64,000 nucleotides of DNA from Hirsutella rhossiliensis (Eukaryota; Ascomycota; Sordariomycetes; Hypocreales; Ophiocordycipitaceae): positions 682,001 to 746,000 of the forward strand of contig NW_025408675.1 in the NCBI RefSeq assembly GCF_020360975.1, in the 5' to 3' direction. Position numbers and translations under genes: made by a program. Positions within the stretch are counted from its first letter, which is position 1. Each line of letters opens with the position of its first letter. Shown here one piece after another: positions 50,058-59,674 of this stretch. The notes below the pieces were generated by a model. That model ran no database searches and was not told where the DNA came from. It was given only the letters and a program-made list of their open reading frames with translations.

Positions 50058-50835
50058 TTATATATACGATACTATTCTCGCCTACTACGAAGGCCCCGAC
50101 CGTTCTTACTTTAACGGCTATCGGCGCCTATCTATTTTTAATGCCGGATATAGATCTCTAGGCGGATCCGAAATATCCTAATCCTTATAAAAAACTTTAA
50201 TATAGTAACGACGGGACCTAAATAGTTAGTTTTATAAAGATATATATAAGCGGCGATACCTTCTTTAGATACTAAGTTATAGATTCGAAAGAAAATTAGT
50301 ATAACCCCTAGGGACTAAAAGAGCCTGGTTGCTAGGGTTTCGAGGAACTAATCAGGGATAACGAAAACGGCCTTTGCAAACGGAAGCCCGGGGCCACGCC
50401 CAAGAACACGTCTAAGACTAGGGAGTGGGCCCCGGCCTAGACCGACCCCCCGGAGCCCGAAGCTCACTTTCCGGAATAGCCGTTTGTCATGCCGAACCCG
50501 AGCCTCACGGCGGACCCGCAATGTTCGGAGCCTTGTAAGAGGGACGAGTCTAAAAAGGTAACGGGCACCTTTGTCAGGTGGCGGGACCTATCGTATAATC
50601 AGGTTCAATTTTACGGATGCTAAGCGAACGATGGTCGCCGGCCAATCGGGGATATGTGAGTGCCCTATTACTATCCTAAGCCACTAATTGCGGAACCCGA
50701 CATGGGTTACTGCAACCAGTGGCTTTCTTCTAAGCCCGAGCCGGCCCCGGGAACGGCGCCGCAAGCCACGCCCAACACCACGACGCTAAGCGGGAAGGAG
50801 GACGATTTTCTCTACCCTATACCCTAACCCGATTA
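50058..50835 (+). pseudogene. RIP-damaged protein gene beside the repeat block, unknown family
   Basis: One plus-strand frame can be followed from about 50070 (TILFSPTTKAPTVLTLTA) to about 50830. It has roughly eight TAG/TAA within the first 280 bp and only a few afterwards. Later parts read FEELIRDNENGLCKR, FVMPNPSLTADPQCSEPC, VTGTFVRWRDLSYNQVQFYG, EPDMGYCNQWLSS and a Pro/Thr-rich end. The Cys and Pro content could suit a secreted or surface protein, but I do not recognise the family. Stop codons thin out with distance from the transposon, consistent with RIP leaking into a single-copy neighbour. Confidence 0.5.
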
Positions 50836-53085
50836 TAACTCTTACTAGTTAGTTTCTTAGAAATAATTGTCGTCCCTAAGGCAAATTAAATTAGGCATAG
50901 CACATTTCGGCACTTTAGTTATAATATATAGCACTAGTAAGGCCTAAATTTAGCTATATATTGCCTATTTAGATGCATATTAATAATTTACCTTATTTCC
51001 CTGACGTCGCTAGTCTTGCTATCGGTCGCCGCCCTGCTTACCATTTTTATCGTCGCTCTCGCTAACTGGTTCCTAAGAGTATGTGGTCAAGCTGACTTCC
51101 TGACGGGCCAGCCTCTGAGTTGGGCTACCATAATCAGAGGGTCCATGATTATAGTCGCCTTTGTCGGGCTCAATAGTGGGCTAGGTTGTTGTATTCTCGA
51201 TTAAGGCTAGACGGAGAGGCCCATTTAGTGTTATACTTAAGAAGGAACGGCTTTAGTAGCTTTACCATCGACGAAGTTTCGTTATAGAGCGGGAGTATTA
51301 GAGCTATTGTAAGTACTAGCGGAGCTTAACTATCTAAGTTGTATATGGAAGCAAACCGTGAGAGAAATGCAACGGCTTGCTTGCTCGAAGGCGGGGTGAA
51401 TTGCAGCGATCTCGTTGTAGTTATTCGTGCTATAAGGCGAAATCTGATGTTGCCCGTGTATGCGATGGCCCACGCCGGCTGTTCTGGAGTGATAGATAGC
51501 CATCCCTGGCCTGGCGAGAGGAGAGAAGCCCACCAGCAATACTCCTCGCTGCTCACGTTTCCAATATTGACCGTGAGGCATTGCCCTAAGTTACTTTCGT
51601 CTTCGGGAACTTCTTATGGTGTATTTGCGTAGGACATCGAAATATGTTGCTTCTCTAGCATAGCTATATAGAGAATATATGCCTAACCGAAGAACAGAAG
51701 AGCAATGCCATTAGATCTGCTATCCGAATGATTGAAAGAGCTATGGCCCGATATTATGCAAAGTGTCGGCCGAAGGCTTGCTGGCTTCCATCGCCGTTTC
51801 CCCTCGTTCCGAGCTTTATAGGGAACCGTACATAAGGTAGACCTCATCTGCCACGTCGCCTGTCCAGTGAGTTCAGTTATACCCTGCAAATTATCCGGTA
51901 TGGCTGGCAGTCCATGATTCAAACTAGATAGCTTGACAATATCGCGCTGCAGGCCGACTGAGCTGGCTCTTCTAGAGAGGGATTGCCAAAGTTGTTTGCT
52001 CCGAGCGAATGTCTGGGTAATCTTGTCCTGAGATGGAGTGACATAATCTTCTCTTTATCGTCGCACATCGAGCAATAATTGCTGATCGTCGATGTTGAAA
52101 GTACGCTGCTTGACGCCATCCTGGTCATGATGAACTAATTTCGGATTGGTTTCAAGCACCCCTTTTCTCGCGCCCGTGTTATTGTTAACCGGCACACAGG
52201 TTTGACTATTAACCGGCACACCAAAGAAGGGGGGACTGCTAATTACCATAGGTTTATCCTTCATAGCGGGCTGTCTTAATTGGCTAGCATCCCTGCTCGT
52301 GAACTTCTTCGTGTGTATGGCGATAACCTTACTTTTTGTAGTGTTAGGAGTGCGCACAGTAGTCGCGGGGAATATAATTACGCACCTAATTGTGCGGTAT
52401 CGGCGCTACGCCTTGACTAGCTAATTATACTACCTTCTTTTCCAATGTCTAGGTGTCTGACAGCGTACAGATAGGTTAAGGTAATTACCTAACCTACTGC
52501 TTGGCGTCCGGTCCGGTTGCAACAATAATCTGCTGTGTCTTCCCAGTCTCGATTTTGTCCAAGCAGAGCCACCAAGATTTAACCACAGGCGCGCCCGATT
52601 TCACCCAAGAACATGAGGTGGTTCCATGAGTCTTTAAATGCACTGAGCTGTGTAAGCTGGGTACTGACTGTACCTCCGGAGCTCCAAGGGGCTCTCGATA
52701 TCAGGGCGCTCGCTGCAGCCAATCACGGTTGCTCGCCCCAAGTTCCCCACGGTGCATGGCCCCACCGTAGCTTTACCGTAGCAAGGCGCCTGCCGTACGT
52801 AAGCCCAGCCTGTAAGCAGGGCAGACAGAGGCCATCTATTGTCGCCGGACGAAAGTCTCTTCTCAGCTCCTCCTCCTCATCATCCTCTTGCCCACCGCCC
52901 AAAGGTTCCATCCATCCTCCACAGCTTCCCGGTCAAGGGTCACATTGCCCTCCGCTCGTCCTGTCCCGTCCGCTTCTCATTTCCTTTTCTTGCCACGCCT
53001 CTCCATCCGTGAGCAACTGCGTCTTCCCAAGTCGACCGGCTTCTCCTCAGTCCGTCCACCGCTCGAGAACCCCCGCCAGATCATC
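50836..53085. other. Gene-poor stretch
   Basis: No convincing gene. A 62-codon hydrophobic plus frame at 51016-51204 (LLTIFIVALANWFL, IIVAFVGLNSGLG) could be a membrane-protein remnant. A 100-codon minus frame at 52055-52357 has protein-like composition (GVLETNPKLVHHDQDG) but no domain I know. From about 52600 the DNA becomes pyrimidine-rich and is probably promoter and leader of the next gene; an in-frame extension from 52888 into that gene is not used because the signal peptide starts at 53086. Confidence 0.4.
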
Positions 53086-54034
53086 ATGCGCGTCGCCCTC
53101 TCCGCCATCGTCGCGGCTCTGCCGCTGCTCGCCTCTGCCGAGGAGAATCCCTTCGCCCAGTACCAGGCACACATCCAGAACTTCCTCGGCCGCGTGTCCT
53201 CATCCATTCCCAACCCCGGCCGCCATGATCCCGTCGCTGCCCTTGAGGCCAAGCTGGGCTCCATGAAGCTGTCCACCCTGACCCTCGAAAACTGGAAGCA
53301 GACGCTCTATGAGCCGGTGGCCCCCGCCGCCACTGTTCCCGAAGAGTGGTGGGTTCTCATCACGGGGCGGAACAAGACCTGCTTTGGTGAGTTGTGCCCC
53401 ATCTATTCGCAAATCGCGTCAGTCGTCGCGGATAAACGCAGAGCTGACTAGATCTGCACATCAAGGCCATTGCGGCAAGGTTGAACAGGCCTTCAACGAG
53501 ACGGCAGCCAAGTTCGCCCTCACCCCCGGCTCTCCCCACATGGGCTACCTCAACTGCGACGACCAGCCCATCCTCTGCAACAGCTGGTCCGCTAGCACGG
53601 CTCACATCTGGTCCTTCGCCATGCTGCCGGCCCCCGCTCCCGTCGAGATTTATAAGAAGAGGCTCAACCTCACCACCACGACCTCGTCCGACCTCGTCGC
53701 TCTGCAATCATCCAAGAGTAAGGCTGAATGGACCCTCCTCGAGTCGTGGTTCCACCCTTTCAACAGCCACGCCGCCGAGTACGGTCTCGCTGTTCCTTAC
53801 GGATACGTCATGTGGGCTTTCAACCTGGTCCCCAATTGGCTCTTCATGGTCATCGTCTCCTTTGCTAGTCGAAGCATGATGTAAGACCCCCTTCATCTCG
53901 TCATCTCCTTGGTGTTGTTGTGGCTGACACTCAGGTTCAGGGGCAACCGGGTGAACAACATGGCTGGACAAGGACGTCCTGGAGCCAGACCTGGGGCCGG
54001 GGCCGGGGCCGGACCCGCTCCAGCTGGTCGGTGA
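53086..54034 (+). CDS. ER thioredoxin-like membrane protein
   Basis: Three exons (53086-53386, 53466-53880, 53935-54034) encode 271 residues. Both introns are GT-AG with CTGAC-type branch sites. Residues 1-18 (MRVALSAIVAALPLLASA) form a signal peptide. A thioredoxin-like domain includes EWWVLITGRNKTCFGHCGKV, where the Cys pair is spaced C-x3-C (99 and 103) instead of CxxC, and intron 1 splits it. The domain continues with FNETAAKF, MGYLNCDDQPILCNSW and IWSFAMLPAP. A single transmembrane helix lies near 213-233 (GYVMWAFNLVPNWLFMVIVSF). A short Gly/Ala/Pro/Arg tail follows. The family is conserved across ascomycetes but lacks a firm function; redox or folding assistance in the ER is inference. 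The start is chosen for the signal peptide. Confidence 0.8.
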
Positions 54035-54253
54035 GCCTAGGCCATACCAACTCTATCTCGATGTGTTGCGACAATATAGTCCGGGCGAAGATTGTTGATT
54101 AAAACCAGGGCAGACGCGTAGGGACGGACGCGTGCTTGGAGATATATCAGTGGGCGGTGGTTGGTTCGGCGCGGATTCGGATATTCATTCTGGGTCAGCC
54201 AGGGGCGTACTGTGTTCATGGAATAATAGATGGAGTGTCGCCAGTCTCGAGAA

Positions 54254-54865
54254 TCAAGATTTGTCATGGCATGTTTGCTGCAACGAGTCGAGCCCGTCGA
54301 GGACCTCTCCTCTCAGTTTGCCGTTGGCCAGCTTCCCGTACCGCAGGTCGCTGAGCCCGCCGATTGTCTGCTTCACCGACGCCATGAGCGCCGCCTCCTC
54401 GTCGCGCAGCTGCCTAATCTCCGCCTCGAGCGCCTCGGCAGCCCCATCAAGCTCAGGCACGACGGAGCGCACCGTATGTCTCGCACCACGCGCCCCGCTC
54501 GCGTCCCCAAACAGCGCCCGCTCCATGTCGACCTCGCCGTCGGCGTCCCCATCCGCATCGTCGTCGTCGCGGCGTCGCTGCCGCAGCACCTCGCGACGCA
54601 TGGCCGCGCCGCGCCGCGCCTCGGCGGCCACGTTTTCCGCAACAGCGTCGACGACGCGCGCGTTGCGCTGCGCCTGCAGATCCCGGAACAGCGAGCGCAG
54701 GGGCTGCTGCTGCTGCTGCTGCTGGTGGGAAGTCGAGGCGTCGCCGCCGGCGGTGCGCAGCTGTCGCGGGAAGAGCGCCTGGAACTGCTCAAAAGTGGTG
54801 ATGGCCGTCAGCGGCGCGGGCTGGACGAGGTAGTGGGTGAGGATGTCGGATTCGGTGGGGGCCAT
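54254..54865 (-). CDS. cnl2: Kinetochore protein Cnl2/NKP2
   Basis: Single exon, 203 residues. It matches the Cnl2/NKP2 family throughout: MAPTESDILTHYLVQPAPL, FEQFQALFPR, a polyglutamine stretch of seven CAG codons, PLRSLFRDLQAQRNARVVDAV, MRREVLRQRRR, MERALFG, a coiled coil (~140-180) and the C-terminal GGLSDLRYGKLANG. NKP2 pairs with NKP1/Fta4 and joins the inner kinetochore CCAN at centromeric nucleosomes. The upstream frame is open to 55063, but family alignment favours the ATG at 54865. It lies tail to tail with the ER protein gene (about 220 bp) and head to head with eaf3. The polyQ tract may vary among strains. Confidence 0.9.
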   Translation of the reverse strand: MAPTESDILTHYLVQPAPLTAITTFEQFQALFPRQLRTAGGDASTSHQQQQQQQPLRSLFRDLQAQRNARVVDAVAENVAAEARRGAAMRREVLRQRRRDDDDADGDADGEVDMERALFGDASGARGARHTVRSVVPELDGAAEALEAEIRQLRDEEAALMASVKQTIGGLSDLRYGKLANGKLRGEVLDGLDSLQQTCHDKS

Positions 54866-55787
54866 GGGCGGCGGGTTGGTGCTTCTTTGACTGATTTGTC
54901 TTGATTTTTCGCGCGCTGTGAATAGGTTTGAAGCTCGGCTGCGGCAGGATTTGTCCAATTGTGAAGCTGTTTCGCCTGGAAGTTGATGGAGAGGAACGCT
55001 AACCAGCACTGTACATGCACGTATGGTGGGTGATATCTCAGCACAGAAATATCGTTCTTGCACTGTACACAGACACTCTTAGTCTCGGTAGTCTTCTTCC
55101 GCCTTCTGTAAAACCACATCGAGCGCGAGTCGACCACGGAATGGATCGCTGCTGGCCGCGGGGTGACAGTTCTGATCAAGTCTACCTTTCCTCCTCTTTT
55201 CTTTTCCTCCTCCTTTTTCCAACAAAAGGTCAAGCCTTTCCTGTATCCGCTCAAAAAGCACTGGGTCTGATCAACATATCTTCACTTGCCCGTCCTGCCA
55301 CGTCCACCAACTGCACCAGCGGCCATGAGCTGGGCCGTGGTGGTCGATGTCAAGAACGCGGCCTGGAGAGAGCGCCGTGGGGCAGGGGGCTCAGGGGCTA
55401 GGTGCCCTTGACGGCTGCCTCTCTCGGTGCCTGGGGGTAGGGGCTTCAGCGCCCTGTGGTCCTGAAGAGTCGGAAATGGGGGGTGGCAGCCAATGAGCAT
55501 CCGTTGCTGCCCCGTCCGACCCACTACGACCAGAAGGCAAAAAAGTCGCGTCGCGACTCACGCACGCCCTCCGTCACTCCCGCCTAGCAGCTTATGCAGC
55601 CAATTTACGCGGCTTTACCCCGTCAACTGTGACTGGCAAGGCGCTGGCTCAACCTCGATATTAGCCCACTCCACGACATTGGCTTTGGCTTTTCCCTTGC
55701 TCTCCAGGCTCTGAACTACGCCTTCCAAGACGCATTGCCGCAGTATTCTCCGCATCCATCGAATCTAACCGCAGTTCCAGAGGCGAG
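54866..55787. promoter_or_regulatory. Divergent promoter region between cnl2 and eaf3
   Basis: 922 bp between two start codons on opposite strands. It contains a pyrimidine-rich run (55187-55230, tcctcctcttttcttttcctcc) but no clear protein-coding feature. Shared control of two chromatin-related genes is possible; nothing in the sequence proves it. Confidence 0.5.
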
Positions 55788-58064
55788 ATGGCTCCCGCCC
55801 GCCAGCAGCAGGCGCCGCAGTTCAGCAAGGACGAAAAGGTCCTCTGCTTCCACATGGACATGCTTTATGAGGCCAAGGTCATGGACGTGCAGCCTGGCGA
55901 CAAGCCCGGCGATGGCCATCGCTACAAAGTCCACTACAAGGGCTGGAAAAACACCTGGGACGACTGGGTGCTCGCGGACCGGATTCGCCCCTTTGACGAC
56001 GAGCACAAGGAACTGGCCGCCCAGCTTCACGCGCAGGCCAAGATCAGCCAGCAAAAGAACTCGAAGCAGCCCAAGAAGATTCCCAAGAGTGGCGGCGAGT
56101 CGGCACGCGGCAGCGAGGAACGAGGGTCCGCTGCCTCCCAGGGGGGGGCCAGGGGAGGACGCCGAGGCAAGGATTGGGAACTGGAGCAGGTAAGCGGCTG
56201 CTATTTCGACTCTTACATCGTGCGTATGGAGAAGCGGCTCATGGCACCGCTCCCCCTGGCAACCGCACGTGCGCCTCTCCCAGACCCGTCATCATCTTGA
56301 CCAAAGTCAAGAAACAGACTTCGTGAGTCAGAAGAGAGCAGTGCTCTTGAATCCAAAGCTACATTGCTTTTACTTTGAGCTATGGATAACTCCCCTGCTG
56401 CTTCGGGGAACCTATTCTCGTTAACCGTGCTCTCGAGCGTGTCACGAGGGTTTCTTTAGCCGCCAGCCAGACTTGCTCGTGCAGCTCAAGTTAGCGAGAT
56501 CAAGCCTTCTCAGTGCCCCATTAACCGAGCGAGGTGCTCGTTGCCTGGGCATTCAAAGGCTATCTCGGAAAGACTATTGTCTCCTGGGTTCTATAAGAGC
56601 CCCAGCCCCGTCCCTCTTTTGAGCCTGCCTTTCTTCTTCCATCCACCTTCTGCATCTTCACGCACAACCCGTCTTTTTGCATTCTCCTTCACCGTTTACT
56701 ACTTGGTCCACCATCAATCTCTGCATCTTCTTCAATATGGCCGCAACCAAGAAGAGTGCCCGAGCTGCAAAACGCAAGAGAGCCTCGCCCCCCAAACAAG
56801 CCAAGCCAGCGACGGCGTCTCCCGTCAAGAAATCGACTTCACCTCCTACCAAGCAGGCGAGGTCGTCTTGCGCCAAGGAATCAACTTCGCTTGCAGCCAA
56901 GCTGGCTCTCCCTCCAACTCGACATGAATTCCCTGTCTCAAATGTGCGAGGTTGCCCTGAGAGCCCCCCTAGAATCCCTCAGTTTAAACCCAATTCGATC
57001 CCAATCAAGCTCATAAGCCTCGATTTGGAGCCTGACCACCTGACGAAGCTCCCCAAGATTGGGCATCGCTACATCAGTGCCTATGGGAAGCGTCTTTACG
57101 ACAATCGCTACGACATGGCCGCGCAAACCCGCCGGATGCTACGGCCGAGATGCGGCCAAGGCAAGAAGCAGCTCACCCCGGAGCCAACCTCCGAAGAGAC
57201 TGCTCCAGAGTCTCGTTGCGAAGCTGAGCGCAATGGTCAGTTGCTCAATGGCTTGCAACAGGATTTTTGCTCTCGCCCATCTCGCAGTCGAGTGGCTGCG
57301 CTCTAGCGACTTCTCCTACTCTCTTTGATCATTCGGTCGAGCCTTTTCGCCCTGCAGCAGGCAGACAAGGCTAACCCGTCCTGCAGGAGGATGCCTTCCA
57401 CAGCAAACCAATGATCAACATCCCGGTCCCTGATCACGTTCAAGCGATGCTGGTTGACGATTGGGAAAACATCACCAAGAACAATCAATTGGTGCCTCTT
57501 CCCCATCCGAAGCCTGTCAACCAGATTCTGGAGAGCTACTTGGTGCACGAAAAACCGCATCGGGAGGAAGGCTCGGCCAGCATGGACATCCTGGAAGAGG
57601 TCATTGCGGGCCTACGAGAGTATTTCGAAAAAGCACTGAGCAGGATACTGCTGTATCGGTATGCGTTGGCTCTTGCACGACGGTCATTATGAGCAAAACG
57701 CTAACCCAGTCAGCTTTGAGCGTCACCAGTACATGGACGTACGCAAACTATGGGACAGCAATACCGAGGAGAACTCGGACTACAGGAGTGTCTGCGATGT
57801 TTACGGCGCTGAGCATTTGGCTCGGCTAATCGGTATGCCGGCCTTGCCGCTGGGTTTCCCCGGCTGTGAACCTCGCTGACCAGGCTTGCAGTTTCGCTGC
57901 CTGAACTTCTCGCCCAGACCAACATGGATCAGCAGTCGGTGTCGCGCCTGAGGGAGGAGATTGGCAAGTTCACGGTTTGGCTTTCGCGGAACTGCGAGAC
58001 GTGCTTCGTCAGCGAGTACGAGACTCCGTCGCAGGAATACATTGACAAGGCGCGGAGCTTCTGA
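55788..58064 (+). CDS. eaf3: Chromatin modification protein EAF3 (MRG15 family)
   Basis: Four exons (55788-56189, 57387-57658, 57714-57832, 57892-58064) give 321 residues with all phases consistent. The N-terminal chromo barrel (about 12-75) includes KDEKVLCFHMDMLYEAKV and HYKGWKNTWDDWV, whose aromatic cage binds methylated H3K36. A basic Gly/Ser linker follows. The MRG domain (about 135-320) carries VDDWENITKNNQLVPLPHP, ASMDILEEVIAGLREYF, YGAEHLARLI and SEYETPSQEYIDKARSF. EAF3 is a subunit of the NuA4 acetyltransferase and the Rpd3S deacetylase. Intron 1 (56190-57386, donor GTAAGC, branch GGCTAAC, acceptor CTGCAG) is 1197 nt, whereas the other two are 55 and 59 nt. It contains a separate ORF. 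Confidence 0.93.
56737..57306 (+). CDS. Hypothetical basic protein nested in eaf3 intron 1
   Basis: A 189-codon ORF on the same strand lies wholly inside the eaf3 intron. The start context ttcaatATGgcc follows about 130 bp of pyrimidine-rich leader, typical of fungal promoters. Residues 1-60 are Lys/Ala/Ser/Pro-rich (MAATKKSARAAKRKRASPPK, repeated KKSTSPP-like units), suggesting nuclear targeting. The middle part (RIPQFKPNSIPIKLISLDLE, LPKIGHRYISAYGKRLYDNR) looks globular. The end is polar. I do not recognise the family. It may be a gene in its own right, an alternative eaf3 exon or DNA inserted in the intron. The stop is 80 bp before the eaf3 acceptor. Confidence 0.5.
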   Translation: MAATKKSARAAKRKRASPPKQAKPATASPVKKSTSPPTKQARSSCAKESTSLAAKLALPPTRHEFPVSNVRGCPESPPRIPQFKPNSIPIKLISLDLEPDHLTKLPKIGHRYISAYGKRLYDNRYDMAAQTRRMLRPRCGQGKKQLTPEPTSEETAPESRCEAERNGQLLNGLQQDFCSRPSRSRVAAL

Positions 58065-58448
58065 GCCTCGTCGGGCTCTCGGCAGCATGCAACTGGCTAG
58101 TGAAGAGTCACGGCACAGCCTTGGATGGCGCGGAAGAGCACACAGGCAGGAGATCTAAAAAGTAACACAAGGGGCATCGGCAAGGGGTCATTACAGCGCG
58201 GCGAAGGGTCTTTTTTCTCCTTGAGTCATGGTCCGTTGAGCTATCGAGAGTTGGAAGAAGAAAAGGATTCCAAAGGGGAATAGGGGTGAATAGCCAATGA
58301 ATTGCATCCTTGATATGTCTTTCATGTTTTCCGCTGCCGCCTTGGCAACCCTTTGCCCGCCCCCGGTAGGCCATTGCGTTTCGATGCATGACACGATGAT
58401 GATCACAGTGAAATAATACAGCGTCAGCTCCAGCACCCTCCATCCCCA
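58065..58448. other. Convergent 3' ends of eaf3 and mrpl33
   Basis: 384 bp between the stop of eaf3 (plus) and the stop of mrpl33 (minus). No coding or RNA feature seen; it probably holds both 3' UTRs and terminators. Confidence 0.5.
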
Positions 58449-58763
58449 TCAAGTCCTCGCCACCTCGTCCCCATCCACCCCCTTGCCCGGCCTCCACGCC
58501 TCCATCCTCGGCATGCCCCTCTCCAGGTAGAAGCCCTGGTCGGGCTTGCGCTCGCGGCGGAGGGCGGCCTTGCCCACCCGGCGCGGGACCTCGGCGACGC
58601 GCACCAGCTCCTTGACCTTGAGGATCATGCCGGCAAACTGCGGCTCGACCGGGTGGAAGACGGTCTGGGCGCGACGGCGCAGGCCCAGGGCTGCGAGGAC
58701 GCCCCTCGTGCGCTCCGGCAGCCCGATGGCCGAGCGGTGGAGGGTGATGCGGAAGAAGGCCAT
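58449..58763 (-). CDS. mrpl33: Mitochondrial ribosomal protein uL30m (MRPL33)
   Basis: Single exon, 104 residues. [39 protein letters not shown] and [16 protein letters not shown] are the conserved L30 fold: a beta strand, the SxIG helix and the second strand-helix unit. The family member in yeast is about 86 residues; the extra C-terminal tail ([16 protein letters not shown]) is common in filamentous ascomycetes. It works in the large subunit of the mitochondrial ribosome. The N-terminal FFRITL segment serves as both import signal and first strand in relatives. A GT dinucleotide run (58771-58785) lies just upstream of the start. Confidence 0.88.
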   Translation of the reverse strand: MAFFRITLHRSAIGLPERTRGVLAALGLRRRAQTVFHPVEPQFAGMILKVKELVRVAEVPRRVGKAALRRERKPDQGFYLERGMPRMEAWRPGKGVDGDEVART

Positions 58764-59674
58764 GGGGGTTGTGTGTGTGTGTTTGGTCTTTTTATATATT
58801 TTTGGTGTGGTCCGGAAGAGGGCGCTCTTTTTCTTTCCCTCCTCTTTATATATTTGTTGGTTTCTGGCTTCCCCAGCGGTTTGTCCGGACTGCTTTTACA
58901 CCTCTCGCACTCCCAAGAAACCCTATCCGTTTCCCTTCGTTTTGTAGTCGGGCCAAACGCGTGGCTATCGTGCTGGAGAAGCAGGTTCGGATAAGAGGAT
59001 TGCGCCTGGGCTCGCTCGGTCCGCTGGCGAAGTGGTGGGGCGGCTCGCAGATGCGCGCTAGAACACAGTCTTTCGTCTGGTGGGTAGTCTCCCGTGTCAG
59101 GGTCTTTTGAATTGGGATCGCGTTGGTACGAATGGTCTGGCTGCGAGGTCGAGTCGCTGTCCGAGCTGTGTCGTCTGTCGTCGCCGCGCTACTGAGTTGG
59201 CGCTTGTCTGCCGGCGGCTCGGCGTCGGACGCGGACACGTGACCTGGACCACCTCGACGCCCTGCCCTGCGTTACAAGATCAAAAAACACCCTAGAGAGT
59301 TGATTTTCCATATGCACACGCTTCGAGATGCAATCTGCTTTTGCTCGTACCACTTTGCTCCCTCCTCGAAGGGCTTTTTTGACAATCAGGTGCGTTTGTG
59401 ATGAATGACGGCCACAGGTCAGTCCAACGTGCTTCTAGACCGTATCTGAAGAAGCGTAAAAATACATACAAGATCTAAGCCATGCCCACAGCATCACAAT
59501 CATTGCGTCGACAGCTAGAATTTCGGTTCATAACACTACACGTACCGAGAAACTTGGTCTCCTACAAGCCTCCGCCTTCCCATTCCATTCCCGCCACACC
59601 AGATCATCAAAAGGCACGTGGAGGAGGAAAAAATCAAACCGAATCGCCGCTCATCAAATCTATTCCATGCTGTC
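58764..59674. other. Intergenic region between mrpl33 and acl1
   Basis: 911 bp holding the mrpl33 promoter (GT repeat and TATATATT near 58793) and the acl1 3' UTR. A 130-codon minus frame at 58846-59238 is Ala/Thr/Arg-rich with no recognisable domain and is not called as a gene. Confidence 0.45.

Noticed and set aside
13480..50100. CRISPR arrays, tRNA or rRNA genes
   Set aside because: None seen. The repeated blocks are LTRs and LINE sequence, and CRISPR arrays are not expected in a fungal genome.
58846..59238. 130-codon minus frame between mrpl33 and acl1
   Set aside because: Composition is unlike its neighbours, no domain is seen, and it lies where UTRs and a promoter are expected.
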